Shown in pieces: positions 12,431 to 25,074 of a stretch of 64,000 nt of DNA. The DNA is from Odiellus spinosus (taxonomy: Eukaryota > Arthropoda > Arachnida > Opiliones > Phalangiidae). The notes below the pieces were generated by a model that ran no database searches, was not told where the DNA came from, and saw nothing but the letters and a program-made list of their open reading frames with translations. Position 1 is the stretch's first letter. Each line of letters starts with the position of its first letter. The position numbers were made by a program, and so were the translations under genes. Location of the stretch: assembly GCA_963920705.1 (NCBI GenBank), contig OY987226.1, positions 12,278,501 to 12,342,500 of the forward strand, given 5' to 3'.

Positions 12431-13412
12431 CAATAAGGCATTAACCAATGGAAATACTAGCGAGATTTTAGGACAGTTCGAAGGACTTTATAATTTAGTT
12501 TAATAAGAAACGATTTCGAGATTCGCCTTGAAAATTCTTTCAAGTCTTCAAAATTAAATCGTTTTTGCACCTGAATTCAATTCACCCCTTGCTAAATATT
12601 ACTAAATGAACCAACTATGAGGTCATTACGCGTATCTCTTTGCGCACGCCTATGGTTCTATCGCATCTCAAAGCCAGTTGACGAACTACGTACATAAAGC
12701 TAGCCAAATTTCTTTCTTTTCTTTGCCCTTTTCTTTTCGCGTGGAAGCTAGGGGTCCTTCTTTTCTTTTAGTCTTTGGGTGCAGTTTCGCTTGAGCGCTT
12801 TGATACGCTATGTCGGATTTTCGGGAAGAAACCGGCGGGCCCATGTTTCTCTCACTCAAGAGTGACTCTATGGAACGCCAGAAAATGTTCAGCCTAGCTT
12901 CTAGGACCCTTCTCCCTGCCTCGCTGCCTTCTTACATAAGCGGGCTCCTAGATCTGATTTTTTTTCTTCTTCTTACGCTTCCCATTTTTATATTATATCA
13001 GAAAAAAGGGGGCCATTCCTTACATATTCCGATCTTATACTCCAAAAACAATGCCAGCGCTCAACTCCGGAAAAAGAAAAAAAAAAAAAAATCCCTTAAA
13101 GGTTTAAGTAAAAATATTTTGACCAGGAAAACCACGTTCTTAAGACAGAAGGGGATGCTACTTTTAAAATTTATTAAAAAGGTTATAATACTCATCCGAT
13201 TAGCCAACGTTTTTGTGTGACCTTGAATTAGTTGACCAACCACGACTCACTATATAGGAAATGTATGTAGAAATTTCTTGTCTCAAGCATTTGGTCTGTT
13301 TCTTAGAAGTGCAAAAAGGTCAACTGGCTTGCTCCAAAGAACTGCATGTTAAGTTAGGTTAGATTATTACTGGTTCACTTATATGAATTGGAATGGCCTC
13401 ACTCCTGGTTCC
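12431..13412. other. Unannotated stretch with one unassigned open frame
   Basis: An open frame of 136 codons runs 12810-13220 on the plus strand. It contains one hydrophobic stretch (about residues 48-64) and a lysine run from an A-rich tract. I recognise no domain, and no splice signals or homology support it, so I treat it as chance. No other feature was seen. Confidence 0.45.
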
Positions 13413-14055
13413 AACCGACCATCTTGACCGAATTTTAGAAACCGACCAAGTGAAAGTACTTTCAGGAACCGACCAAGTGAAAGTACTTTCAGGAACCGAC
13501 CAAGTGGAAGTATTTTCATGAACCGACCAAGAGGAAGTACTTACAGGAACCGACCAAGTTGGAAGTACTTTGAGAAACCGACCAAGTTGGAAGTACTTTG
13601 AGAAACCGACCAAGTGGAAGTACTTTTAGAAACCGGCCAAGTGGAAGGACTTTCAGGAACCGACCAAGTGGAAGGACTTTCAGGAACCGACCAAGTGGAA
13701 GGACTTTCAGGAACCGACCAAGTGGAAGGACTTTGAGGAACCGACCAAGTGGAAGGACTTTGAGGAACCGACCAAGTGGAAGGACTTTGAGGAACCGACC
13801 AAGTGGCCCCCGCTTTGAGGAACCGACCAAGTGGCCCCCGCTTTGAGGAACCGACCAAGTGGCCCCCGCTTTGAGGAACCGACCAAGTGGCCCCCGCTTT
13901 GAGGAACCGACCAAGTGGCCCCCGCTTTGAGGAACCGACCAAGTGGCCCCCGCTTTGAGGAACCGACCAAGTGGCCCCCGCTTTGAGGAACCGACCAAGT
14001 GGCCCCCGCTTTGAGGAACCGACCAAGTGGCCCCCGCTTTGAGGAACCGACCAAC
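13413..14055. repeat. 27/28-bp minisatellite, about 23 copies in variant blocks
   Basis: Every unit begins GAACCGACCAAG. The second half varies and the variants are grouped along the array: GTGAAAGTACTTTCAG copies first, then TTGGAAGTACTTTGAG, GTGGAAGGACTTTCAG (3), GTGGAAGGACTTTGAG (3), and finally about nine near-identical units with GTGGCCCCCGCTTTGAG. Units are 27 bp or, in the last block, 28 bp. The last block is about 64% GC, far above its surroundings. Open frames of up to 161 codons in all three minus frames follow from the stop-free unit and are not genes. Confidence 0.97.
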
Positions 14056-17000
14056 TTACACAGATAAAAACTGTTAAAAATTCTACTGAAAGTAATTCAA
14101 ACTATTGGTTTTAAGCTATATGGAATTTTGACGCTTATCTATATATTAGGCTTAAGTTAGAAGAAAAAAATTGCACCTTGTCGAATCAAAAATAAGGTAT
14201 ATAAACCTCAACACCTGATAATAAAATTTCCTAAATTTTTTCGTGAGTTTCCTGAACAATCTAGAGAAAAGGGATATTCAAGCGATTTTGATTAGTTTTT
14301 CCTCCTAAACCGCATCCTTTTCTTTTTACGTGCAAAGGTGAGAATGGAACTAATTGGGTTTTTAGTTATCCTATGTAGGTATATACGTGCATAACTAGAT
14401 CCGGCGAAGCTAGCCAGGGGTGAAAAGATTCCTTTGTTTTTCCCACCGCAAAAAGCTCAAAAAGACTTCTCGAAAACTTGATATCAATGATAATGAAGTA
14501 AAAGTGCCAAAACTACACATTTAAATAGACAACTAGTCACGAAGGGTGTAAAAACAAAAGAAATTTGGGCAAAGAAAAATTCTGAGTAGAGAAGCGAAGT
14601 TAAAACTAGCTGAAGTTCACACTATGCCGTTTGCAGCCGTTTTTTTTTGGGGCTAGGAATTGGACAACCATTATCGTCTAGGCTTACACTCCTAACTAAT
14701 TTTACGAGACCGTTCTCTGTTATTTTAATTTATATTTCTGATAATATTAAAATAATAAATGTTACGCGAACTAGTGTTTAGAATGCTCAAATAAATATGA
14801 ATCTCTATTATTGAAACAAAACTTTCAAAATTTAGCCCTTTTTAAAGTTTCTAATGTGAACGTGGCTTATATGTACCTATTCTTATCGGTTTCACTCAAC
14901 CGCTTCGGGGCTCAACGTTTCCCGAGGAATTTTTTTCTTTTCCCCACGATCTATCCATTTTTCTCCCCTCTTTTAGAGCTTCGAATCTGTCACTGATAAC
15001 AATGAAAATTGGCTCTTTAACGTTTTGTTTCGAGACGTCAGAAGAACTAAGAGACATTTCAATTATTTCGGCTCTCAACGTACCATACACGGGTCCCTGT
15101 CCGCTCGTCTTACGGTGCATGGCCATATAGACAAAAATTTTCACACCTAAAAATAAAGTTGACACTAATTGTACGACGCCTCATTCAAAAACCTTGTCTC
15201 TCTCTCTCTTTCTCTCAATTCTTTCACAGTTCGTTTTTATTAAGCCTTTGTTCTAATCGCGTATTGCCCCGGTATAAAAGAGGAAATTTCATACTACCGT
15301 GACGTCCTAATATTCCTAAATTAACAGAGTTCTTTTCCTCCTTATCAAAAATGTCATCAGTTTAGGAGACACTCACCCAAAAAAACCTTTGTTATTATAT
15401 TAACTTGTTCGTAACGAGTAAGGACATTACCCCTTTTGACTGCCGGTATACTGACACTTGATTGGTTGTTTTTTTCGAGGTGATGTTGTGTGGCTATTAG
15501 GGTTGGCAAGAATCAGATAGACCGGTTATAACCAGCTGATTAAAATCGGTTTTAACCACGAAGAAAAACCAATAAAACTCAGAATTGGTTTTATTTTTTG
15601 AAAATTAATTAATTAATATATAAATTTCTTTGTGGCTTTGCTTATAAAATTTAACAAAGAAATAACTGGTTCTCTATGATATTGTTTACTCTAAGCAATT
15701 AGGTATAGTGTAGAACAAAGGTTACCAGTAAGTTTGAGGCAAAAGCAATATCCAAAAATCATTAAAGCCACACAATTGTACCAAAATTTAAAAATTATAT
15801 TAATAAACAATGTTTCATGGAATATTGACTGAAAAAATCAAAATCAAATACTAATAGAATATACAAAGCCATTGGAATAGTTCTAGATTTTTAGTTAAAC
15901 TCGAACACGCTAGGAAATAGGCCTAACTATCCATTCCCCTTTACCCATGCATTGAAATGAGCTTCACAGTCCAGACAGCTTGTTAAGCGAGTAGATCTTT
16001 CGTATAGGATGAGGAAGAGGGTGAAGATGTGGAAAGGGCCTATTTCTCCGTTAATTAAATGCCTGTGTTGGTAGCTGCGTGAGAATAAGGGGGAACTCCA
16101 CAATGGCAAACTGTCCAATAAGGCCCCGAAGACGCCTTTTCCCAGCCTAGAGAAGCTAAGCCTCGGCTTTATCAAGTATACCCGAATATATCCTAAGGTT
16201 CCTAGAAGGTTTCCCTTCGTCCCTATCCAATATATATATATACTATATACAAGGAGGAAATTCGAATTTGGTAACCGGTAATAAATATTCATTGGAGTGT
16301 TTAGATATTCTAGCCGCTATTTCACGCTATTTTTGAAACGGTATCATGGGTATTGTAGGTTATTTAGTATTGAATATTACTGGTGGGAATAACGCGACCG
16401 TTGTTTCACCAACTCCCCCTAGTCGAAATCAGAACCACACTTCAACACGCGTGAAACTAGACTCCAATGATCAAACGGTATCGAAATAAAGTAATACTGT
16501 AGCTTTAAACCCGTTGAAACTTGGAGATGATTCCGACTATAGGCTCTTCGCAATAACATTGCGGCGTATAAAGGGTAGATGTCCCTGACTTTTCTAGAGG
16601 ATTACTTTGGAATTTACATAAAGCGCTAAGTCTTAGCATCCCTTTCAATTCCCACGTCTTGGTAAAGATTTAAAGGTATTGTACCTTTGAACGTAGAGTA
16701 ACCTCAAACTGGTTTTAAGAATAGTTACCTATAGTTGTAGTCAATATTATCGTAGGCTATAAGATAATGGTCTTAGAAGAGTTTCTAAGCCTTTGACAGT
16801 GGTTTAAAGTTACTTTGAATTGGATATGACTAGATATAAGCAAAGGAGCGCGTTCCATACCGTCTCTCTCTTCGGAATCTTTGCATTCCGCAATGCTATA
16901 CTTTTCCTCCCCCCGTCCTCACCGAAACGCCTTTATAAGAATTCATATGTAAGTTCGGACCCCCTTTTGTCTCCTTCCCGGCCTTACCGCGGGCTTTTCC

Positions 17001-17614
17001 CTCAAGTTTGTCCAGGAAATAAGAATTTATAGGGAAATATTAAGGATAAGGAGAAAAATCCTCGTTCAAAAATCATATCTTCTCAGACTTTTACATTATT
17101 AAGCCTCGGTGCGTGGATGGACCATCCCTTTTGTACATGAAATCGGACCGAATGAAGAAATCTTCAGGGGGAATAAGGTTTAGATGGTGAATTAGGAATG
17201 GGAAAAGAACCCCCGTAAGGGTTTGGCAGTATTCAGTGGATTATGGGTTACGGAGTGCGTTGGGAAGCAATACTTCCTAAGATTCCACACAATTTTTTTT
17301 TATTTTTTTTAGCGGTTTATAGAAAACTTGGCATAGTTTAGAGAAGCCAGGAATATGATATTGCGAAAGTTAGAAGTTTGGTCGCGTATAAGGAATATAA
17401 TTTGATGTGACCGCTTTGGATACCTCGCCGCGGTGGGGGAGTTGAAATTTATAGGCGATGGTTATAGGTCTAATTGATTTTTAAATTTAAAAATAGATTC
17501 AGTATACGCTTTATTATTAAATTCAGTCGTTTTAAAACAATTATTTAAATCTATTGAATTCATTCATAATTTTGGATAAATAGTTTTGAGAAATAATCGT
17601 ACTATATCAGAACT
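14056..17614. other. Unannotated stretch
   Basis: No gene recognised. A 121-codon minus-strand frame at 15927-16292 has no known motif. A possible lone end of the ACGTTCACA family lies near 14.83-14.87 kb. A GGGTTGGCAA string near 15.50 kb resembles hAT-type transposon ends but has no partner. The rest is AT-rich with CT-rich tracts near 15.2 kb. Confidence 0.5.
14836..14872 (+). repeat. Possible lone end of the ACGTTCACA element family
   Basis: TTTCTAATGTGAACGTGGCT resembles the right end of the copy at 57.0 kb, which reads ATCCTATTGTGAACGTGGCT. No matching left end was found within about 300 bases, so it is either a solo remnant or a chance match. Confidence 0.35.
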
Positions 17615-18675
17615 TTTGATACATATTTTCCCTTGAAATTTTGATATATTTTTCCACTGACCCTTTCAAATATTGTTGTGCACGGACCTTTTGATATATT
17701 TTTGCTATATCTTTTGATAAATTTTTCCCTGACTATATATTTTTCCCTGACCTTTGGATATATTTTTCCCTGACCTTTGGATATATTTTTCCCTGACCTT
17801 TGGATATATTTTTCCCTGACCTTTGGATATATTTTTCCCTGACCTTTGGATATATTTTTCCCTGACCTTTGGATATATTTTTCCCTGACCTTTGGATATA
17901 TTTTTCCCTGACCTTTGGATATATTTTTCCCTGACCTTTGGATATATTTTTCCCTGACCTTTGGATATATTTTTCCCTGACCTTTGGATATATTTTTCCC
18001 TGACCTTTGGATATATTTTTCCCTGACCTTTGGATATATTTTTCCCTGACCTTTGGATATATTTTTCCCTGACCTTTGGATACATTTTTCCCTGACCTTT
18101 GGATACATTTTTCCCTGACCTTTGGATACATTTTTCCCTGACCTTTGGATACATTTTTCCCTGACCTTTGGATACATTTTTCCCTGACCTTTGGATACAT
18201 TTTTCCCTGACCTTTGGATACATTTTTCCCTGACCTTTGGATACATTTTTTCCTGACCTTTGGATATATTTTTTCCTGACCTTTGGATATATTTTTTCCT
18301 GACCTTTGGATATATTTTTTCCTGACCTTTGGATATATTTTTTCCTGACCTTTGGATATATTTTTTCCTGACCTTTGGATATATTTTTTCCTGACCTTTG
18401 GATATATTTTTTCCTGACCTTTGGATATATTTGTTCCTGACCTTTGGATATATTTTTTCCTGACCTTTTGATATATTTTTCCCTGACCTTTTGATATATT
18501 TTTCCCTGACCTTTGGATATATTTTTCCCTAACCTTTGGATATATTTTTCCTTAACCTTTGGATATATTTTTCCCTGACCATTGGATATATTTTCACCTG
18601 ACCTTTTAATATATTTTCACCTGATCTTTTGATATATTTTCACCTGACCCTTTGATATATTTTTTCCCTGACCTT
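17615..18675. repeat. 23-bp minisatellite, about 46 copies
   Basis: The unit reads TTTTTCCCTGACCTTTGG then ATATA. Variants are grouped: TATATTTTTCCC (about 17745-18080), TACATTTTTCCC (about 18080-18245, 8 units), TATATTTTTTCC (about 18245-18470), with both ends more diverged (TTTTGATATATT, TTTTCACCTG). Diverged edges and a homogeneous centre are typical of expansion from the middle. Minus-strand frames of 155-214 codons (repeating KVREK-like blocks) exist only because the unit lacks stops. The TTTTCCCTGACCTTT phrase also occurs outside the array (see 38.64 and 54.9 kb). Confidence 0.97.
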
Positions 18676-21600
18676 TTGAGTCTGTTTCTCTCAAAATTGT
18701 GAACGAGCCTTACTACATGATGATAATAAATGCGTAAAATTGATAATTAGGCTTAGCGCAGTTTTAATTTTGAAATATAAATAAAACTTTAATTGGTTAA
18801 AAGTTATTACGCGAACTTCTAAAAGAGTTTTACACGCGTTTTAAATATTCGAGCCTTAAAATATTAATTCCATAAATATTGTCAAAAAATGATAGGAAAA
18901 AACGTTTGCGCCTTTAAAAGTGTTCTAACCGTATCGCGCCGGTGTCCGAGACAAAACTATCTTTAAAGGGGAGAAATATTGAAAAAAAAAAAAAAAAAAA
19001 AAAAACTCCCACGAAAACAATTACCCTGATAAAAGTAATCTTAAAGTAACCGGTAATCTTAAAACCATTTTTAGGGTTTAAGGGAAAATCGAATAAGTTA
19101 ATAGGGGTTATTCAAGAGGGGCCACTTTGAGTTTTGGGGGTTCAACCCTATAGTTATTATCTAGTATTAGCTGTTGGTTTTTTCTTTTTTTTCTCTCTCT
19201 CTCCCGACCTGCTATATATAATATTACTATACCGTTGGAGTAACCTTTCGGGTCAAAGGTTTTTTATCGGGCTTTTACTATGAGTACAGAAATCTAATAG
19301 CAGTAGGGAGTTTTCCCTCAAATTCAAAGACCGGCAGAGACCCTTAAGGGAAGGTGAAAACCAAATTATAACCAAATATTACTTTTGATTTTTAATCTAA
19401 ATTGTTAAAAAAATTAAAAAAAAAAATAAAAAAGGAAATATAAATTCGGGCCAATCATATTATTTCAGCCTTCAACAGCGCTTGTAATGTCGTAACATTA
19501 AAAGAATCAAATCTCGAATAGGTTTTTTGGAACGCTGATTCCGAAAATGAATTTTTAGCTCCAAGTTTCCCTTTAAATTAGAGAAATTCGAGAAAACTGG
19601 TTTTAATAACATGTTTGAAATTAAATATTTCTACATAGGTCAGCGGCTTTAAAAACAGTGGTTCCTCTAAACGCTGTTTTAGCAAAACAGCATTTGTGAA
19701 ACTCTGATTCTACATATTTATTAATTATCTTACGTTAATTTAATAATATTGTAGTTTTTGGTTTAGAATAAGTAAACCACTATTATTGTTAATGCCTAAA
19801 TTAACGCGCGAATAAATTTCAACTAGTTTTAAAAAAAATATATGATTTATAAAATTAAAATTATGAAAAAGGGGGTTTGAAAATTTTAAAATCATTAAAA
19901 GACCTCGTTCTAAACTTAATTTAAATATAAATAATCCTTTTCGTGTTCCCTTTAAAACCTTTAGAACATAGAAGAAAAAAAAAAAATTCTTCCCGAAACG
20001 CAGGAATGAAAATGATTGAATCGCGTGACTAAAATTCATTTTCTGACTCAAAATACAGCCTTCTTTTCTTTTTACTTTATAATAGAAATACGCGGTGAGT
20101 ATAGGGCTAGAATCAAATCAGAGTTTAGCATTATTAAACAAGGTTAAATATGGCTTTTAGACGGGATAATCGTGTTAGATGTTAATACTCGAAATGGAAA
20201 TAAGTCTTGACACGCAGAAGGGATCGTCCTGCAAAACTGCTGCAGAGGGAATAAAATTATCAATTTTAAAATGACATTTCTTAATTTAAAATCTTTAGAG
20301 TACAGAATTTATTATCTAAATAAACGGCTATAGTTTCGTACGTATACTTATATTGTATTTCAAGTTTGAGTTAAATATAATTTATTTAGAATAATTATTT
20401 CTATTTTAAAATTGGTTTTATGAATTTATCTTATTTTTCCCGCGAATTGTAATTATTGATGTTGTTAAGGGTTTAAATTCCGAATTTGAATGAGCGCATA
20501 AATTTGGGAATATTTTGAGGTTTTAAAATATAAACATTTGTTGATAAAATGTTTTAATTTTATTCTTTCAACAAAATAACGTGTTCTTAATTGACTTCGA
20601 TGGAATATTTTCAGGAATGTAAATGTTTACTTGGAATAAGTGGCAAAGAGCATCTCAGTTAATTGGTGGCCGAGGCTTAGCTGTATTTTATATTACCGGT
20701 CTCATATTAAAAACTTTTGTTAGGCTTAATTTCAATTTTCATGTATGTGTTAAGATTTTAATCGAAATCTTGCGTTTTTTTTTAAATTTATTTTAAATAC
20801 TAAATTAATAACGATTGGTAATTTTTAAGGTTTAATTAGGCCTACATATATTTGAGTGAGTGTTGATAAATTTAACGTTGATTAAGAGGGTTGGAATAAA
20901 TTCGTAATTACAGAAGAACACAAAATTAAGCGAGATGTGGGGCTCATGGTTTAGTTCCTTTAACGTTCTTAAATGGCCCCCTTTTATATTCAAGCTGATG
21001 TCTGTACTGATGCAATTAATGATTGAAGTCGTATAAAGGATAATAATGTATTCCCTGTTTAAGTTTTGAAAAAAACACCTTCTTCCGTATTACCTAAATA
21101 GCATCGAATACCGGTACGTCATAAAACAGGGACAGACAGACCTAAGAAACCAATATAAATAGTTCATCCCATTGTGGAATTCAGTTTATTTAAACTTATA
21201 GGTTTTTTCGGGTAATAGTTACGGACTCTACACTAACCCGAAATTGAAATATCTATAAAATGAAACATGTCATATAAATCTAAGCGAAAAAATTTTAAAT
21301 ATACATTTTGGTCAGTCCGAGGTAGCAGACGCTTGGGTACAAAATTTCTAAACTCTTTGCACAACCAAAGATGAACTCGATAGCTCACAAGAGCTTAACT
21401 CAGATGTACAACAAATTCAATTATTGCGTCCATATTGGGTCAGTATTGACCAGACCAATAGGAGAAAGCGATTTGTATCTGTCTACGCTTTGAAAATTGG
21501 TACAGAGATGGACTAAGTCTAAAGGCTACTTAGAGGTCAAGCCCTGGAACTAGAATCTCAATATAATTTTATTCAATAATAATTTGCAGCCTATTTAAAG

Positions 21601-22080
21601 TTGCGGCGTAGTAATACATAAAGTTACACTCCAAGGGAGTTGAAAATAGTTTCCCTAAGTGATCCTGAATAAGAGTCTATATGTACTGCTATAAAAGCGG
21701 CGGGCATTCAAACATCAAAAGAAAAACCTTTATACGTGAATTGTAGTCAGAGAAGGAAAAGCTTAACTATACACAAAACCGGGGATCTTATCCTTAAATC
21801 AACCAATACAAAGGTTGTAAACTGTAGAGGCATGTAACATATAGGGTACCAGGTAATTTCTCTGGACCCCTTCTTTTCCAGCTCCTCTGTAAAACCTTTA
21901 TACCCTCGGTGAAGTAATCGGGGGCCCGTGTCTCGTGTTATAGTATTAAGTCCTATAAAGGCCAGGGGGTCTTTGCCGAGTCTAGGTTAAAAGAAAACTA
22001 CGTACAGATACACAGTCAGTCGCGAAATAAGGCGGAAAGAAGCTAGGAAAGATTCTAGGTGAAGAAATGTGTTAGAAATA
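18676..22080. other. Unannotated AT-rich stretch
   Basis: No gene recognised. Contains a long A run at 18982-19006, a CT-rich tract near 19.18 kb and a small hairpin GCTGTTTT-AGC-AAAACAGC at 19673-19691. The 103-codon minus frame at 19740-20051 is AT-biased with no known motif. Confidence 0.55.
18982..19006. repeat. Poly-A run of about 25
   Basis: An uninterrupted A tract is visible. Flanks show no poly-A signal or clear target-site duplication, so I do not call a retroposed copy. Confidence 0.9.
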
Positions 22081-22450
22081 AACACATACCTACATTCTAC
22101 TGTATTCAGTCTTTCCCCACGATTGTCTCCCCATTTATACGCGTGTAAAGAGTTAATGATATAAAGTTAGGGGATGTAGATATAACAGGCTAGATAAAGG
22201 TTAGATACACAGAGATTCCTACATTCTACCGTATTTAATCTTTTCCCTACAATATACTCCCTATTTTATACAAATACGAAGAGTTAATGAAGTAAAGTTA
22301 GGGAAAGTAGATAATAACCCGTAAGAATTAGATTAGAAATACCAGAATTCTTGCATTCTAATATATTCAACCACTCTCCACGGATAAGAGTCTCTCATAA
22401 AAACGAGAATTAAACAGTGTTAGGGTTAATATCAAATGAATGGTAACCAA
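22080..22450. repeat. About 130-bp diverged tandem repeat, nearly 3 copies
   Basis: The phrase CCTACATTCTACTGTATT recurs diverged at about 22089, 22218 and 22350 (steps of 129 and 132). Each is followed by CTTTCCCCAC or a variant, then GAGTTAATGA-TAAAGTTAGGG. The third copy is the most degraded. No coding frame spans it. Confidence 0.8.
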
Positions 22451-24835
22451 ATTTACAAGAAATACACTCCTATCCGCGTTCGATTCTGTTAAGCCTTTAT
22501 CCACGAACGTATATTAGGCGTGTAAAGGAAAGGTATGGTGGAAGGGAGGATCATGGTAAAAGAGACTAATCCGGGTTGGATCTGGCCATCCAGGGACCAG
22601 GGGCTAATGGAAGTACGGGCCGAAAACCTAATAAGAAATTCCGTCGAAAAAGAAACGGAATATTTGGCGTGCTAGCTAGGACTTGGCCATAATAGGACAA
22701 AAGTAAAAGCAAAGGGAATACTGGAGGTTTTTCCCCCCTTCCATACCCTTCTTCTTTCTCATCAATTAAATCTTCGCCGAGGAAACTAGAGCTAAGGCTA
22801 TAAGACTCTCGGAATTATCAGGCTACTCTTCTTTTATTATTTAGGACAACAGCTGGCTGCTTGAATCTTCTTCCACTTCTTCTTCTTTTTCTTATAGTAC
22901 ACTCTCTCTCTCACTCTGTTTTTCTACTATATCCTTGCAATGTTGCTTCGGACTTAAGCCTCCCACGTTTTTCCCCAAAGCCTATAGCTAACTTTAATGT
23001 ATAAAGGATATATCTATTTATGCGAGGGTTTACTAAGTAGTTAAGGTCATCTGGGAGTATCTCTATAGAATAATTTTGTTAAAAAAATGGTACGATGATA
23101 TGTTACGGAGCTGATTTATTACGCGTTATTAATAATAATAATAATATCTAATTCTCAACAAAGAGTTGTAGGCATAGCTTATTCTGTGTGATTGCCAATA
23201 ATGTTCTAAAGTTGTATCTTTGATTGGGGACAGTAAAAAAGATGATAAGAGTGATTTTATCTATTGCTCAATTTTTACCAAGAATTGATTTAAACTATTC
23301 AGAGAGATTGACTACATTTAGAAGGATTTTAGCTTTCCTATACTCAAGGTATTCCACTTCAAAATATGTCCAATATCTTAATTATTAAATTGTTTTTGTA
23401 ATACTTTCTAAACTACTTTTAAATTATTTTAAATTAATTTAGAAACGTGTTTACTTATATTAATTAAAAATTCAATAATATATATTTTTAATTAGACTAA
23501 TTCACAAATAAATCTTATATCGAACATAAATTAAGCGTATTCTCCCCTTTTCTTGGAATTAAATACTGTTTTAAATAATATATTTATGATCAAAGAGAGT
23601 CTAATGTTATATTATTTCCAATATCATGTTTAGCATTGCTTCTCAATTTGGACCATTTGTTGAACTTCTCTATTATAAATTTTAAAGGAAAAAAAGTTTC
23701 AAAATAAAAACCTATACAATTTAATGGGTATATCTCTACCACAAATGATACTAATTATATAATAATCCGCGTAAATATAATCCTTTTGCAAAGTTTCGCC
23801 GCGAGTCCCGATGGAGAAATTATTTAAAAAATTTGTGGTCAAAATTAACCGAGCTAGGGGAAAGTTGTGGATATTTTTTAGTTCCATATAAAGCCAATAT
23901 CCTGTTCAGTTTAGCTAGAGACCCTGCGGTAATTATCTTCCATAGAGATATGAACAAAGAGAAAAGAGATATAATGTATAATATACGTTGTATCGAGACC
24001 CGGGAGAGAGAGAGAGGGAGACGGGTCAGGGGGATGGAAGAGAGATGGGAAGGTATAAATAAAACCAGTGAAAAGAAAAGTCTCCGCGAATCCGGACGGT
24101 GATGGCATCTAATTAGCTAATTGATTTCCGGATGAACTATCTCTTTTTCGTTCGGTGCAATGCTCTCTCTCTCTCTCTCTCTCTCTCTAGCTCGACTAAA
24201 GCCGACCAAAACTAAAAACGGACCGCGGAGAAAGCCGTAATAGGGTTATAGGAAAGTCCAGCGCATCAGAAGAGATGCCCGTCGGGAGGAAGGGATGAGA
24301 AGTGTAGCGAAATATTTTGTCCAAGTGGCCATGTATCCACCGCAGCTCACAGGCGCGTGCTACTACGGTACAGGGCGTTCAATGACGCGAAAACCGGATT
24401 GATATAGATAGCGCAAAAGTTTTCTGGCGAATCGAAAAATTGTCTCCGATTCGATGAGTAATGTATCATAGAACGAGCGGAACTATTTGGCCCCTTTTTA
24501 TCCCCAATACCACCCACCCGAAATCCTATATAGCGTACCCTGGAGTGGTCCTAGGGCGCCTCTTGGTTGAGTTTTCCGCGCGGATATACGTTGCCTGGTA
24601 CGTTTTTCGGAAAAGGATGGGCTGGATGGCCAATACCGCTTCGAGCGGCCTCAAATGACACCCGCGGGAAGGACCAAGAGGGGGTTTCAACCAGTCCAAA
24701 CCCGTCCTCTTCACCCCCAGTATATCCTATATCTACTACAAGTACAAATGGTAAATGGACGTCGCGACTCGCGAGAGTCTTCGACGGTTCCGCGGGTCAC
24801 TCTCTTCTGTCCCCTTATAAAGTCCTATATATAGT
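22451..24835. other. Unannotated stretch
   Basis: No gene recognised. A patch at about 24.2-24.8 kb is more GC-rich and carries several short overlapping open frames (61-94 codons) without known motifs; these may be chance frames in stop-poor sequence. A CT microsatellite lies at 24163-24188. Confidence 0.5.
24163..24188. repeat. (CT)13 microsatellite
   Basis: An unbroken CT dinucleotide run. It is likely length-polymorphic, as such runs usually are. Confidence 0.95.
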
Positions 24836-25074
24836 CTGTCAACTAATTTAAAAACAAACAGCGAAAGCCAATGAGAATGGGATACGCGTTGGGAAATCGT
24901 TACTCTTATATCTTACTCCAGCCTATCGTTCCGTTGCCTCTAACTCGGTTGACACTCTGTCAACTAATTTAAAAACAAACAGCGAAAGCCAATGAGAATG
25001 GGATACGCGTTGGGAAATGGTTACTCTTATATCTTACTCCAGCCTATCGTTCCGTTGCCTATAACTCGGTTGAC
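24836..25074. repeat. 121-bp near-perfect tandem duplication
   Basis: CTGTCAACTAATTTAAAAAC starts at 24836 and again at 24957. Only two differences were seen over about 118 bases (AAATCGTTAC against AAATGGTTAC, and CCTCTAAC against CCTATAAC). Both copies end CTCGGTTGAC. The near identity implies a recent duplication or recent gene conversion. Confidence 0.95.

Noticed and set aside
12810-13220. 136-codon plus-strand frame with a hydrophobic stretch
   Set aside because: The hydrophobic segment comes from a T-rich tract and the lysine run from an A tract; no family is recognised.
13516-14054. 115-161 codon overlapping minus-strand frames
   Set aside because: They are three-frame readings of the 27/28-bp minisatellite, not a gene.
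15496-15620. GGGTTGGCAA string resembling an hAT transposon end, followed by AACC/GGTT-rich sequence
   Set aside because: No matching inverted end or 8-bp duplication was found downstream within a few kilobases.
15927-16292. 121-codon minus-strand frame
   Set aside because: No motif recognised, and no codon pattern or splice context separates it from chance.
17602-18246. 214-codon minus-strand open frame with repeating KVREK blocks
   Set aside because: It lies entirely over the 23-bp minisatellite. The unit has no stop on that strand and 23 is not a multiple of 3, so three overlapping frames read the same 23-residue block. No independent coding evidence.
21690-21697. TATAAAAG followed by GCGGCGGGC, and TATAAAAG at 15273
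   Set aside because: TATA-like strings are expected often in AT-rich DNA, and neither has a convincing initiator about 30 bases on or an exon downstream.
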